The notes below the pieces were generated by a model. The model searched no databases. It was not told the DNA's origin and saw nothing but the letters and a program-made list of their open reading frames with translations. Shown piece after piece: positions 33,061 through 46,700 of a DNA stretch of 64,000 bases. This DNA comes from Lojkania enalia (taxonomy: Eukaryota > Ascomycota > Dothideomycetes > Pleosporales): the NCBI GenBank assembly GCA_010094045.1, contig ML986594.1, positions 133,228 through 197,227 on the forward strand, in the 5' to 3' direction. Both the position numbers and the translations under genes were made by a program. How positions within the stretch are numbered: the first letter of the stretch is position 1; each line of letters opens with the position of its first letter.

Positions 33061-35805
33061 ATGGCACCTCGCGCGAGCTCGCCGGCGTTCTCAGAGAGCG
33101 AACTCGATATCTCAAACGCGCTTTTCGGCGGGGATGGTGCGGAAGAAAAGCAGAAAGGAAGCCCTGCAGATCTGACAATAGACCTCAATATTGGGGGCGA
33201 AGATATTTCTGATGAGGAGACGTTCATTGCTGCCCAACAGGCTGCATCGAATCGTAAAGCGTCGAATCTAAAAGGCAAATCGGTAAAGAAAGGTGGTGGG
33301 TTTCAGGCCATGGGATTGAATGCCGCGCTTTTGAAGGCTATCACGCGAAAGGGATTTTCGGTCCCCACGCCGATTCAGAGAAAGGCCATACCCCTTATTC
33401 TTGATGGGCAAGATGTTGTTGGTATGGCAAGAACAGGGTCCGGAAAGACGGCAGCATTTGCTATCCCGATGATTGAGAAGTTGAAGACGCATAGTATCAA
33501 AGTGGGCGCCCGAGGCATCATTTTGTCGCCATCAAGGGAACTCGCATTGCAGACTTTGAAGGTTGTCAAAGAGCTAGGCAAGGGGACAGATTTAAGGACA
33601 ATTCTTTTAGTTGGCGGAGACAGCCTAGAAGACCGTATGTTGGCATATTTTATTTGCCCTGTATAAGTGCGCTAATATTAAGTTACAGAGTTTAGTTCGA
33701 TGAGCACCAATCCCGATATTATTATAGCGACTCCGGGTCGGTTCCTGCACCTCAAAGTTGAAATGAGCCTTGACCTAAGTTCTATTCGATACATCGTATT
33801 TGACGAGGCCGACCGTCTCTTTGAGATGGGTTTTGCTGCCCAACTTGGAGAGATCCTTCATGCACTACCAACCACCAGACAGACTCTCTTGTTCTCTGCC
33901 ACTCTCCCCAAATCACTTGTTGAGTTCGCAAGAGCTGGCCTCCAAGAACCGAAGCTCATTCGACTCGATGCGGAATCGAAAATTTCGCCTGATCTAGAGA
34001 ATGCATTCTTCACAATAAAGAGCGCAGATAGAGATGGAGCATTACTGCATATTCTTGACAAAGTCATCAATATGCCGATTGGAGAAACCGAAGCTGCAAA
34101 GAAAGCCAAGGAGCAAAGCAAGAACGCTAACAGGAAGAAGAGAAAGAGGGAATCTCAGGTGTCTAGCCCAGCAGAGTCACCCACAACTCATTCAACCATC
34201 ATTTTTGCCGCTACAAAACATCGCGTGGAGTATCTGTGTAGCCTACTTCGATCCGCCGGGTACTCAGTATCTTACGCTTACGGAAATCTCGACCAGACGG
34301 CTCGCAAACTTCAGGTGCAGAATTTCAGAGCCGGCTTGTCGAATATTCTGGTCGTCACCGATGTTGCGGCAAGAGGTATTGATCTACCAGCATTAGCAAA
34401 CGTCATCAACTACGATTTCCCTTCACAACCTAAGATATTTGTTCATCGGGTCGGGCGAACGGCAAGAGCAGGGCGCAAGGGATGGAGCTATAGCTTGGTT
34501 CGAGACTCGGATGTTCCTTACATGATAGACCTACAGCTTTTTCTCGGAAAGCAATTGGTTTTCAGCGGAACATCAGGTGAGGACGCAAATTTTGCACAGG
34601 ATGTTATTATTGGAAGCTTTCTTTCCGATCAGCTGGGAATAGCGGTCGAGTTAGCCAACAAGCTAGTCGATGACGAGCCAGATCTCGCTAGTCTTCGAGA
34701 TGTGGCCGCGAAAGGCGAAAGCCAATACATGAGGACGCGCAATTCGGCTTCAACTGAGTCTATCAAGCGAGCGAAGGATTTACTCGCCTCAAAGAGTCTA
34801 TCTAGTACCCATTCGCTGTTTGCTAATGGTATACACGATGCCCAGCTAGAGAAAGAAAATATGCTTGCAAGAATTAGCTCATTCAAGCCGGCCGAGACCG
34901 TCTTTGAGATTGGAAAGCGTGGCGCTAGCGGCGAAGCAGTAGAAGTCATGCGAAAGATGCGAGAGCAAATCGATAGTCAGAAACAGAAGCAAGCAATGGA
35001 GACCTTAGCGCGGACGAAGGTGGCTAACGAGGCAGACAATGAAGAGACCCGTTTGGACAGCGTCGACGACATTGCATATGTGGACTCTTCTTCTAACTCT
35101 GATGAGCTCGAGATATCTGTTTCGCAGCCTGCATCGCGAACGGCTCTGGCCGACGATTGGCGGAATTTGGACTATTTCATGTCTTACAAACCGAAAAGCA
35201 TCAACATAGCGGAAGACCGGGCATATGGCGTCCACTCAGGATCATACAACACTTCCCGTGAAAACGCCAATTTCGTTGAGGCGGCTAGAGGTGCACAGAT
35301 GGATCTCACGAACGATGAGATCAAGGGGTTTGCAGAGCCGAGCAAGGCGCGCGGGATGCGGTGGGACAAGAAAAGCAAAAAGTATGTGGCAAGAGCAAAT
35401 GACGAGGATGGCTCCAAAGGCGTGAGGATGGTTCGTGGAGAAAGTGGGTTGAAGATCGCCGCATCCTTCCGTAGTGGTAAATTCGATGAATGGCGAAAAT
35501 CGAACAAGATCCATCGCATGCCAAGGGTAGGTGAGACCGAGGCACAGAATAAGCCCGTGCCTCAATTTGGGCGCCACTACAAGCATAAGGCAGAAAAGGC
35601 ACCCAAGGAGGCGGATCGATATCGCAATGACTACTATGTACAGAAAAGGAGAGTGGATGAAGCGAAGCAGAAGCGAATTGGCAAATTCAAGGAGGGAAGC
35701 GGTAAGAGCGAGTTGAAAGGAGTCGACGACGTCCGCAAGCAACGGAAGCTTAAGGAGAAGCGCCGGGAGAAGAACGCTAGGCCATCCAAAAAGCGGAAGC
35801 TATAA
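33061..35805 (+). CDS. DBP10: ATP-dependent RNA helicase DBP10
   Basis: Two exons, 33061-33634 and 33689-35805, 896 residues. DEAD-box RNA helicase needed for 60S ribosomal subunit assembly in the nucleolus. The Q-motif region ([20 protein letters not shown]) precedes motif I ARTGSGKT (about 123-130); motif Ib region ATPGRFLH; motif II DEAD at 230-233; motif III SAT; motif [13 protein letters not shown] Lys-rich insertion (KKRKRE) lies between helicase lobes, and the DBP10 C-terminal domain is recognisable by [12 protein letters not shown] and the basic C-terminal tail (RPSKKRKL), which resembles a nuclear or nucleolar targeting signal. The start is the first ATG, 20 codons before a conserved acidic N-terminus. 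It is paired head-to-head with RPA2. Confidence 0.97.
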
Positions 35806-38800
35806 GTTCAATAGCGCCGGGAGCCGCTGTGGCTCCGAGGATCAGACCATATTTTTTATCAGATCCATCGGTGGTATTTCCGAATTACTGGTTTGGGGAT
35901 CTCGTCAATGATTAATGCACGCGGTGCATTCAACGGGGGCTGGACAGGCCCGATTTGACTTTCTGATCCTGCTGCTAATATCCATGGATTCTCCAAAAGG
36001 AATGTAGCAATACGCGGGAAACGCTAGCTTGGCATATGCCGTTCTTCCCAAAGCCTGCAATGATGCGTCGGAGCTGGTAACACACGACAGATATATTACC
36101 CGGACACCGGGGTCGGGTGCTACCAACATCAGTAATCCTCATTTGCGATGGACAACCTGCATTGTCGATTAAGCTTCTCGAGGTAGAAGACAAAAACAGT
36201 ACAACATGGGATAGATTCCTAATCCAATTTTTTTTTTTTTTTAAGATTGCACCAAATTCGAATGACTCCCCAAAGAGGCTTAGCGCGCCCACGTTATACT
36301 TCTCGTATGCGTGATAATGCAATAGCCTGGGGGGACAACCGCCTCTTGACGTGGGATAGATTTTGATTGACATTTGACAGCCCCAATATCAATATAAACG
36401 AAGAGGCCGAACGGCTCCTAGGACCTGCGTAAGCGGCTTTCAGCTAATAATAACGGCACATGGCAAGGAGGCACGTCATCGAAGGAGAATAATCGTGAGC
36501 CGAAGGAAATAGTCCGTACTGACTAGATCTATGTGTGTGTTCCGGACGCGCCCAAACTCTCTTGGGACAATGGCGACCAGGATAAGCCGGCAAATTCAAT
36601 AGAACTTTATTGATTCTAATTCGTCTACGGCTAGAGCCAAGCTTGCGTGTTAGTGCCAAGTAACAAGGCTTGACATTTTCTCGAAGCCGCTATGGATCGT
36701 TTACGGCAGCCGAGGAGTGCTGCCGCAACGCCGTTCACCAACTGCTTCAGGCAACATAGGGCTTTTCCAAGGTTAAGCGACCTAAAATACCTTTGGGGAA
36801 GGAGTGGAAGCATCCTGTTGCCGTTCGTGGTGTCACGCGCACAACTTCCCAATCATGTCCCAACGGCTTTTTGATACCAACACGGCTTCAAGGCGGACTG
36901 CGACGACACCAAACGCTGGCATCAAACCCAACGCAGTTTCAACACCAATGGCTCGCTGATGATTGCAGTGGTCGCTTTGAACGCAAAGAACATCGTTCGA
37001 CACTGCGCAACAACTTCCTAGAGGAGAATAGAGATGAGAGAGTTTCTTCTATACAGGTGTGTAAGAACAAACCCCCTGCCCAGCACATGGAGGGAAGCTA
37101 AGCACGCGCCCGTTGCTCCCCTGTCTTACCACGTCCCGTACGGAAATTTCCCGCTCCGGCGGACGGTAGCTTAGGGGTGTAGCTACAGTACATGGTTGGG
37201 TCGGACGGGCTGCTCTAGGGCTTAGGCGTGTAGGCATTACGAGGGCATGGCAGTAAACTACAAGCCGCATCTGCTGAGAGACATCAGACAAATCGTGAGG
37301 ATGGTCAGCAAGAAACGTTTACGGATGCTGGTCCTCGGAGATTCCAACAAGGCTGCCCTCGGCCCGCACCCAGTCGCAAATCGAGGAATGGGTCCCAGAC
37401 CGGGTTGCACTACAAGGATCCTGGCTGCCCGTGGTGAAGGACGGCTAGGGAATTTTTTTTCAATAGCGACACCCCCCTGGTCGCGCTACTTTTGGCACAA
37501 CGCGTCAATTGCCCAGGCACTGGTTCGCAGATCCCGCGGTTGAAATCGCCCGTGTGCTTTGTGGCCCCTGCCAAACAATCCTAGGTTGCGGACTCGGATT
37601 CGGGGCGCCCCAAACGCGGTCAGCTTCGATGCGCACGCGCTGCAGGGCTGCTGTCGTGGACTCTTGGTGCTGAGAGCGCGTTGTTCTAACGGTAGGGCGG
37701 CCTTGGACAGTAGATAATGCGATGCCTTCTTGCCCACGAGCCCGCGCGCCTCCACAGTCGCACGGTTCTAGGGCCAGGAAGACGCTACTGTATAGTATCC
37801 TCGCAATTCCCGGGGGCATGGGCACTGGGCAGGCCGTTGGGCATGGAGCCGTGATGGCACGACGTCGCCATAGGCTCATTTACCGGGAGGCCGCCATAGG
37901 GGCCTCGCTTGTCGTGTAGAGAGATGAGCCAATAAATGTGGCTATAATACCTTCTCTTATTGTCAATATTTCCGCTGCCATTTTTGGATCACCATCCTTT
38001 AAAGGCTAAATTCTTGGAATCCGCAGGGCCACCACGATGTCAATAAAGTTCCGTATGCTGGGGCTGTCTTGCCGTGTGTCGGTCGGACTTGGACTGTTGG
38101 AAATCTCGCAGCATGTATGCAGGACTGGCACGTTTTCTCCGGCGAATGCGCTACCATATTCCGACTTCGTAACTTTGGGCGAAGCGAGGCGGTCCGCCAG
38201 ACTCAGCTTACTGCGCCGGACAGTTTGCGATGCTCCTTGGCGGTGTTGGATGTCATTCATCGAGAAGCGCTGCTGCAAGCCAATCCACATGTTGCCCAGT
38301 TCCTTGTTGCACACGCTACCTGAGAAGCGCGCGAGAGTGCTACCAACAGGGGAATATCATGCGTCGTGTCACGCCCCGGTGCTCCGGAACTGGCGCCCTG
38401 CAATACCCTAGGAGCAATACTTGAAGACCATGTGGTGAGGGGAAAGTAGGTCATTTCAAATCAGCCCCATTAAGTATCTGCATGCCCGACGAATATGTCC
38501 ATACTGGAAAGCTATTCTTAACTCGCAATCAATTTATTTCCCTTCTCGAGCCTCAGTAGTGGGAGGACGCCTTAGCATGGTGTTCGCTAGGGACTGGCTG
38601 CCGCCATTCCGAATTCAAGCTTCTTACCTGGAATCGTGGAGAATTGCGCCGCCCGATCAGAGGCCCCCCTCGGTTGCACTGCTCGCCTTCGTGCGTATGC
38701 TCATTACAATCTCGTAAGTGTTGTGGCTATATGCCCACCACTGTCGTTTCTTCCGCGGGGATGAAGTGACATTTTCAATCCCGGAAAGCATCTCATCTCA

Positions 38801-41785
38801 TTTCATTCCAATCGCATGCGCTCGCGTACATAGCCCGACTATCGAATAGCTGATTCAAAAAACACATCGCATCATCTCGCACAATTCATGTGGCAAGCTG
38901 CCGCAAGGCGCCGGCTCCACATTGTCCAAGCTGAGTCATGATTCAGGTCAAGTCTGTAGCGTTCCTCGGACGTTTTTAGGTGATCGTCGACGGCAGCCAG
39001 GATAGATATCAACCATGGCCGGAGCTTTTTTTGGGGCGAGATTGCCATCTGCTGGATAGATGATGCATACTGCAGACCACGGCTAGATCATACAGACCAG
39101 ATATAATATACGAGGTCCTAGGTCGATAGAACAGGCGTGATTGTGGATGGCATCAGCACCAGGCACCAAGCGCAACGCTGGGCTGTGGACAGTGGATATT
39201 AGACGCCACTGGCTCGGTGCATTAATTGGGAGAACTTTTTGAGAAAACACCTGCAGCAGTAGCTCTGCGGGGGTTTTTCGCAGGCGATGACCGAATCGGC
39301 TGACTGCAGGAGTCCGCTGTTTGACGGTCTGCATTATGTATGTACTGAGCGAGGGAGAAGGATTTGGACGACGCCTGGGCAAGCCAGCTTCCCACACAAC
39401 TTTGGCTCTAGACGCATCGGCATTCATCGCGTTCCCCGAAGTAGTGGAGATGCGAAGATGTGGAGCGCAGCCTAAAGAGGTAAAACGCCTTCACATGCAG
39501 CTCGTCTGCGCTGCGCTCTCTCCAAACAGCACAGAGGGCACGGCCGGCCTTGGATCTGTGATGCATCACCGGCATGGCTCTGGACGCTCTGGCAGCACGG
39601 CGCTGCCGCCATGTGGCTCAGCGCGCTCGAAGGTGCGGCAGCAGAGGAGTTTACCTTTCAGGCGGCGCAGCTACAGATGCACCATTCCGGCACGACATGC
39701 GGCTGCCGCCGCCGTGCTTCCTGCTGCTGCTGGCCGCTGAGTGAGAAAGAGAGAGAGAAGAGTTTACCCGCCCGTAACTCGAGACATCGATATGTACGAG
39801 GACATACATCCATACTCGTACATCCATGGGAGGAAGGGAAGGGCCATGCTCGGGTGGCAGGTCGACGCGCGCGCATGGATGGTGGTCCCTCTTCCGTGCC
39901 TCTACACATCAACTTTATCGACATGGGGCGGTCTGGATACGGCGGCGGTGGTAGTCATTTTCTTGCAAGCCATATCCGCAGTCGGCGTCGATCGGAGCGG
40001 TGGCTGCAGTCGTCACCATGGGCGGCTATATTGCGCGCATGCTGTGCTCTCCCGCCGGCCAGAGGCATAGTAGCTATAGGAGGTAATACCATGTCTGATT
40101 GATTCCCCAGGAGGGCGTTCTCTGGCAGCGGCGGCGGTAGCGGAGGAGGCGTTGTCCCGCTCGGGAGTTGGGCTTCTGGGAGCTCGCAGAGGAGGTGGAG
40201 GACCCTGAGAACGGTGCAGGGAGGCCAGCGCTGCGCCAACACCACGCGTCTGGCGGCGGCGGCGCGCAAAGCTTGGAGGGTGGTCCACCGGCGCGGTGGG
40301 TGTGGTGCTGGTGGGTGGGTGGACGCTGGCACTGGCACCGGCACCAACTACGGCTCGACGACGGCTACTGGCTCTCTGCGGGCGCTGGCTAGGCTCCGGC
40401 AGCTCGAATGACAAGCGTGGTCCATCGTCGCGGGCCTGTCAATGGAGCCACATTTCGCAATTTGCAGCGGGTGCGTCTCCTGGCCTCTCTTGGTCGTCGT
40501 CTCTCTCGCTGCGTCGCCCGTTATTCGCCTTGGTTCGCCTCCGTTCGCCTCCATTCGTCCCTATCGGGGCACAAACCGGCGTAGCAAAAGGAAGGCGATG
40601 AAACTACTGCACTGCTCGACCAGTACATGGTCCCCGAGAAGGCCAGCAGCAGGCTGGCTAGTAGGCAGAGCAGAGCAGCCCGGCCGGTGCCATCTCGCTG
40701 CCAACAAACTAGGGCTGTCTAAGTGCTAGTGTCGAATAATGTCGAATAGCCGTGCAAAATAGCGCTCTCTCTCGCCGTGGGCGCTCGACGGGTTGGGCGC
40801 TCGGCGGCCTGCCCATTCAGTCTGCCATCTGCCAGACGCCAGACGCTCACACTGGACTCTGGACTACTGGCAGGGCTGCCCACACCACAGGCGAGCACCA
40901 GTACCGGCACGGCGCCTGCTCCCCCCCCCAGAAGGCCCTAAGGGATCCCGGCGCCATCCCATGTCATCTTCCCATGTCGTCCTCCACGCCGCTGGCAGGA
41001 CGTGCATGCTTCCGCGGCTGCACTCGACCGTCTGGGTACGGGCGGCCTGGCTCTGGCAAAGAACCATCAGCCGAACGAGGCCAGCTTGTCATCGCCGAAG
41101 TGCAGCCTTCCCTGCCCCGTCCCATGCTTCCCATAGCTCCCCATAGCTTCCCATAGCCTCCCATAGCCCGGGGCTTTGTGTGGCCCCGTGTCATGGCTGT
41201 CATCCATCCACCTGCAGGTGTAAACAGGGATGCCGGAGGAGATCTCGAGCGGATTCTCAGCATCGATCGAGGGTATTAGTTATTACTGGAGGATCTCCGC
41301 CGAGCTAGCAGACCTCCTCTTCTGCCCTCCTGCGATCGTGTGCTGCCCGCACGCACCGCATTGGTCTTGTCATCCTCACCCAAACCCTCCGTCCCTCGAG
41401 CTCTGCCCAGTCCGCTCTATCGGGCAGTGGCTTCGTCTCGACGCCCACGGAGGTCCCTTGACACTCCTTGCGAGGGTGAAGCAAGAGCTGGAAGAGAAAG
41501 GAAGCGGGCGGTGCACGAATTGACGGGCGAGAGGTATCAGAAAAAGGTAGTTTGTTCGAGAATTCTTATACGCACGTTGGTCCTGCACCCCTGCACTCCG
41601 GACTTCGTTTCCTCCCTCTGTCTCTGATTCTCCGTAAGGGGAATGCCATGTAAAAAGTATGTGCTCCGCCCTACTGAACAATCAGTCTTGATCTATTTTT
41701 CCCCTTCAATTTTTTTTTTTTTTTTTTTTTCAAGTGTCCTCCTCGTTGCCGTTTGACGTCGATCTGGAACTCACCTATAGTCGAC
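35806..41785. other. long gene-free interval, GC-rich in its second half
   Basis: Nearly 6 kb without a convincing gene. Many ORFs from 39 to 41.4 kb open on both strands at once because the DNA is GC-rich; their compositions change with frame and none shows a domain. The interval includes a T-run near 36228-36242, short CCCATAGC-type repeats near 41125-41170 and a long T-run near 41709-41730. The distal part may be the promoter or long 5' UTR of the regulator at 41786. Confidence 0.5.
41125..41170. repeat. short degenerate tandem repeat (CCCATAGCTT-like)
   Basis: Five imperfect 10-11 bp units of the form TTCCCATAGC or CCCCATAGC follow each other in GC-rich non-coding DNA. Confidence 0.7.
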
Positions 41786-44017
41786 ATGCAGACCCAATTC
41801 CCTCCCACCATTCTCGACTCGTCCCACCAGGGCCCGCCTCACCACTCAGACAGCATATCAGCCCTCTCAGCAGCGAATCCGCTCGGTTTCCCCGCCGCCC
41901 ACCCACAGCTTTGTGCTCCCGCTGCAGACGCGGCGTATGAGCGCCGTGCTGGACAAGCTATGCATATACTGGCCCTGCCTCCTCCAACCTCACTTCCCCT
42001 CACGCCATTCGGGCGACGTAAAGAGCCAGGGAGCAGCCTGGCAAAGTTCGCGCCACAGTTCAGTCCAGGCAGGTCTGAACAGCACAGCTATCCATCACCT
42101 CCCATGTCAGATTCCCACTCTCCAGGTCGCCGCTCAGCACATCTCGTTGAATCCGAAAATCATCCCTATCCTCCTGCTGTGAGCGAGGCGCGCAGATTAG
42201 AGGGACTCCCACCGCCTCCGTCGTCACTACTTGATTCTCGATCAGCTGCATCTGCGCAAGGCATTTCGCATCAGCGGCCGCTGTATCCGGGAGAAGCGCC
42301 GCCAAGAGGCCCCCCACTCCACTACCAGCAACCAGGACGTACAATTGAGCCTCCCAACTATGCCGGAGTGCCCATCTCGCAAAACTATGCATATGGATAT
42401 TCAAACGCTGGGGTGCCTCCCTACCTCGGAGCTCAGGGTCCGGGTCCCCAAGTCCAGCCGACGGCGATCATAGCCCCTCCGCCTCTGAGACCAAACAAGC
42501 CTGCAAGAAGAACTAAGGCGCACGTAGCGTCGGCCTGCGTGAACTGCAAGAAAGCGCATCTTAGCTGTGATGTTCAGCGGCCATGTGGTCGGTGCGTTGC
42601 TTCTGGAAAACAGGTAAGTTTCGGGACCCGACGCTTTGTGCACCGCCTAGCCAGCGCGCGAGGCTCTGCGACGGTAAGGCTAATTTAAATACGCTTGTAG
42701 GACTCTTGTAAAGATGTGCAGCACAAGAAAAGAGGAAGGCCGAGGCTACGAGACGATAAAGAATTCGGTAGGAGCGATGAAGGAAGACCGCCACCTCCCC
42801 ACCAGCTCCTAGGGGCCTTGCCAGCGGCGACATCAGACGCCTTTTCTCAGCACCGCCGCGCAACTGATCCACTCAGGGTATTGCAAAGGTCCACTCGAGA
42901 GACCGACGATGTTCCGAATATCCACCCCCAGCCGATAGCGCAAGCGCCAGGAGGACGTCAGATCGGTGGCAGTTACGGTGGAGTGGCTTCCTCGCCGTAT
43001 TCAGTGGGACCTAGTTTGGGGTACCAGCCGAACCAGCCGTTGCCCGTGGCATTCCTGAATCTAGACCTGGTCATCTTGAAGTGTAACCAGCAGTTCCAAG
43101 ATCTGGTACCGTTTTTAGGAGAAATTCGGGGTAAAAACCTCGGCGACCTTCTGGAAACGCGTCAGGTCGAGGTACTGCAGCGCATCCGAAACGAACTACG
43201 CGATGAAAGAGACGAACGGGAACCGGCGTATATGGCACCTATCACTTCACTTGGACAGGATCCTGTGCAGTCTGTCCCAGAGAGGGATGTGGACCTTGTC
43301 AGTCAAGGCTATACCGACAGGCAGTACCTGCTCAATTTCAGGCTTCCGAGCTCCCAGTACCAGTCACTTCAGACTCAAGTCCGGCTTGCGAAGACGTCGT
43401 TATACTTTGTAACTTTGGTTGTGCGCACGCCTCCGCGACCGCTAGGTCCTCTTCTCACACAGCAATTGGCTCCACCAACTCCCATCCGTGCCTCGCAAAC
43501 ACTCTCAGCACCTAGCGCTGCGCCTGCAAGAGAGTTCGGGCCTTACTCTGGTCGACCATCTTCATCTGCCAGCTCTGCGCCGACATCCCCCTATTTCAAT
43601 TTCACCGGCGTCCGAACGTCTCTTCCTCAAGCTAGTTCCAGCTCGTACGGAAGCAATCCATCGTACAGCTACTCGCCAACAGCCGGCGCCGAGCAAGGTT
43701 ACTTCCCGACCATTCAGCCGCCTTCCGGAGGCTATCCGTCCCCCTATCCCCCCGTTTCCAGACCCGGCGCCCTACCCTCTGAGCCCCCGCGGCCAGAACC
43801 AATACGAGAAGCGAATCGCCCACCCCGGCTCGAAGGCCTCCAACTTCCCCCTATAAGAACCGCACCCGCTGCCCCCTTGCCTTCACCTAGGAGTCAAGAA
43901 TTCAGTGAAGCGAGCCGTGTGCGACGGCGCGAGGCATCGCCCTCGAGCGCCGACCGACCCGATACGCCGGACACTGGCAAACGGCGGAAATTGAATATTC
44001 ATGAAGTCCTCGAGTAA
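41786..44017 (+). CDS. Zn2Cys6 transcription factor with PAS-like region
   Basis: Two exons, 41786-42613 and 42701-44017, 714 residues. The zinc cluster is unusual in being central (cysteines 251, 254, 261, 267, 270 and 279; spacing CX2CX6CX5CX2CX8C) and is split by the intron, which falls before DSCKDVQHKKRGRPRLRD. Upstream is a 250-residue Pro/Ser-rich region. Downstream, VAFLNLDLVILKCNQQFQD to about residue 440 resembles a PAS fold, and the C-terminus is Pro/Ser-rich with a basic KRRK segment. This arrangement (late Zn cluster, KKRGRPRLRD, then PAS-like) is shared by a conserved group of ascomycete regulators; the target genes are unknown. The start is the first ATG after the T-run; it is preceded by a long region without genes. 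Confidence 0.85.
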
Positions 44018-46014
44018 ATGAACGCTATGGAAAGTGTAGAATATAAAAGAAATTGAATAAGCATAATAATTGATCTTCAATAAAGCGAGGACAGGGGCGT
44101 AAGACGAAATCAGAGGGCGGTATATACATAGCGACATGCATGGATGGGTAAATGGAAAATATGACGAACGCCCCGATCGATCGACGAGCCGGCCTTGTCG
44201 CCCCTTTGCCTTTCTTGGAGTATATGATGATTATTTTTGCATGTATATTTGGCGGGCATACTCATCATCGCTATCATCGTCATCCCTATCTTAACTTTTT
44301 TTTTTGGGGGGGGGAGAGGGAAGGGGAAAAGAGGGCCTAAGGCCTTTAGGTTTTTATTTTTGATAGGAGCATTATTTGCATCAGAGGGCGTCTGTCGTTA
44401 TTGCATCACATATCGTATGCTGTGTATGGATTGTCGAGAGATACCAATTTCTTCTTTTCCACGTCTTTTTGCCGGCATTGTTACTCTTCTTGTCTCTTTG
44501 TCGTCTCTGTCGTCGGTAGTCTTGTGGAATCGGAACTCGGGATGTGTGAGTAAGTCCGGTACGGGAGTTTTGTGAGACATGTGTTTATGAGGAGGTGGTG
44601 TATATGTGGCATTTCTTGTAGATGGATGAGGATGGGTAAAATGGGATGGGGTGGGAGATACTTGAGATGCGGAGGCCTGCATTCCACGAATCTTGTTCCG
44701 TGCTACCGGACGCCCACTCGGCGATGCAGAGTCTTGTGTGACAGGCCGGAAGTTGTTGAGTATTGTGTTACGGGTCTGCAAAGAGAGGGCGGGTTTGAGG
44801 TTGAGGGGAGTGGGTAAATTAGCGGGGTGGGAGGATTTATTATAAGGACAGGCACAGGAGGCATGCTTCAAAAGGGATTTGCTCAAGATTTTAGACGTTG
44901 TATTCCTGACAGACTTGGGATGGAAAGTGTAGGATGGACGGCATAGGATAGTTGTTTTTTTTTTTTTTTCTTGCACCGTGTATACCCCAGTTTTCTTGCG
45001 CCACGGATGCATGTAGTTTAGGGAGTATGTATGTCGTATGTATGTGTATTATGTTTCTAAAGATTTTTGGATTGTGGATTGTACTGGTTGTGTGACTATG
45101 GTGATGAGTTGAAGGGGAATGGGGGTGTGTGCTTGTGTATTGCTAGGGTAGGGGGGTTAGGGAAGGCTTCGTGGGGAATGTTGTGTAGATGTACGATGTG
45201 GATGTGGAAGAAAACCGATCGGTGGATGTTGGTGATCACGGCTCAGCAAATTCTCTGCTCCCTCGTTGGCCGGCCTGTGGTCGACCCACATCGCATACAG
45301 AATCTGGGAGCAGAAGAGCTACCATGGAAATGATTTGTTGGAAACGCTGGTGCCTGCTTGGCGATGCGGCTTATCCTGCAACCTCGCCTCTCGATGAGGA
45401 GCCTATAGAACGCCATGTAATTAAGACTCCACGGAGTTAAGTAAATTAAAGTTTGATGTGTAAGAAAATTAGAAAGAACAAAAAAAAGTATTAAAGAATA
45501 TCAAATTTGAAAGGATTTCTTTCTTATACGTCTTCCGTACTTCGACTTTTTAAGATAATTTATTGTGGAAGGCTAATATTGTTAAGAACAGTATCGAGCA
45601 CAATATAACTTTGAGCATCCTGCAATTTGACCTCTAAATAGAAAGGGACGAGGGCAAGGGGGTAAGGTTCTACTCTCGATCTTTGTAAACATATACCCTC
45701 TGTAAAAGGCTAAGTGCGCTTTACACACTGTGGGAGAAACTAGACGACTTTGAGTTGCATCGCCATTGAAATTCCTATAGAGGGAAAAAAAGTAGCTAGA
45801 TTCCTTCATAATACTTGATATCGACCGGTGGGGAGATGTAGACGATAAATATGCCTCCCAACTCCATGATTCGCCATATCGCTTCATGTACAGCCCTAAG
45901 ATGAGCCTTCATAAAGAGAAAGCCTGCAGGAAACCTAATCGCCATAGCGCCCATGAATGCCGTCAATCTGCAAACTCTATCCACCCGGGCAGAACCCACC
46001 ACTTTCACAAACTT
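44018..46014. other. intergenic interval between convergent genes
   Basis: Begins with the 3' UTR of the regulator. A minus-strand ORF of 204 codons (44398-45012) has low-complexity composition and no recognised motif. T-runs near 44293 and 44950. No gene is supported. Confidence 0.5.
44079..44084 (+). terminator. AATAAA polyadenylation signal of the Zn2Cys6 gene
   Basis: Canonical AATAAA about 60 nt after the stop codon of the regulator gene. Confidence 0.4.
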
Positions 46015-46700
46015 CTAGCCCAAGGCCCTAACCTTCTTCTTCTTTTTCTTCTCCCCCTCCTTGCCTTGGAATGCCCTCCAACTATCAATCCTGCCATCCC
46101 TACTCTTCTCCCACGCATCCTCATGCTCCCTCTTCCTCTTCCGCTCCTTCGCCTCTTCTTCTTCCTTCCTCTGCTGCCGTCCCTCTTCCCTTAGCTGGGC
46201 CTTCATCAACTTCTGCTTCCTAAGTTCATTGTCCATAATCACCCACTTGGTCTTCTCCTTCCACTCCTTGGCAAACTCCTCGCTCTTGACTTCCTCATCG
46301 TCCTTGGTAAGTTTCTTCTCGCGCATAAGGAGCATGCGGGCATCGGCGATCGCCTCGTCGAGCTGTGCGCGCTTCTTCTCGTCGAGCAGCTCCGTTCGCG
46401 CCGTTTCGAGGCGGTCGAAGGCGTCGGTGGCACGTGGGTTGGTTGTTTTGTCCGGATGGATTAGTAGGGATTTCTGGCGGTAAACTTTCTTGATGTCGGA
46501 ATCTGGGACGCCTGGTTGGAGGCCAAGGACGGCGTAGGCGTCGAGGCGGAAGGCGCCGAGGATGCGTGCGATTTCGGTGTCCTGGAGAGTCAGATGTCGG
46601 AGAAGAGGTGGGGTGGCTGGAGGGGGAGATTGGGTATGTTTACCTTGTCAACTTCTTTGCCGGTAGCTTCGAGCTCCTTGAGAATGTCGTCGTCGGCCAT
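46015..46700 (-). CDS. DNAJC8-like J-domain protein (spliceosome associated)
   Basis: Two exons on the minus strand, 46700-46644 and 46581-46015, 207 residues. After a short acidic N-terminus (MADDDILKELEATGKEVDK) comes a J domain with DAYAVLGLQPG, IKKVYRQKSLLIHPDKTTNP and the invariant HPD at 61-63. The C-terminal half is a long charged helix (KEEEEAKERKRKREHEDAWE) ending in a basic Lys run. This organisation matches human DNAJC8 and S. pombe Spf31, which associate with the spliceosome; the J domain should recruit Hsp70. Divergent from DBP4. Confidence 0.92.

Noticed and set aside
39611..41146. Many long ORFs on both strands in GC-rich DNA
   Set aside because: They overlap in several frames, have frame-dependent compositions of Ala/Arg/Pro/Gly and no domain or splice-supported extension; expected from GC-rich non-coding DNA.
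44398..45012. 204-codon minus-strand ORF downstream of the Zn2Cys6 gene
   Set aside because: It crosses a long T-run giving Lys repeats, has low-complexity composition and no family signature; probably by chance in UTR or intergenic DNA.
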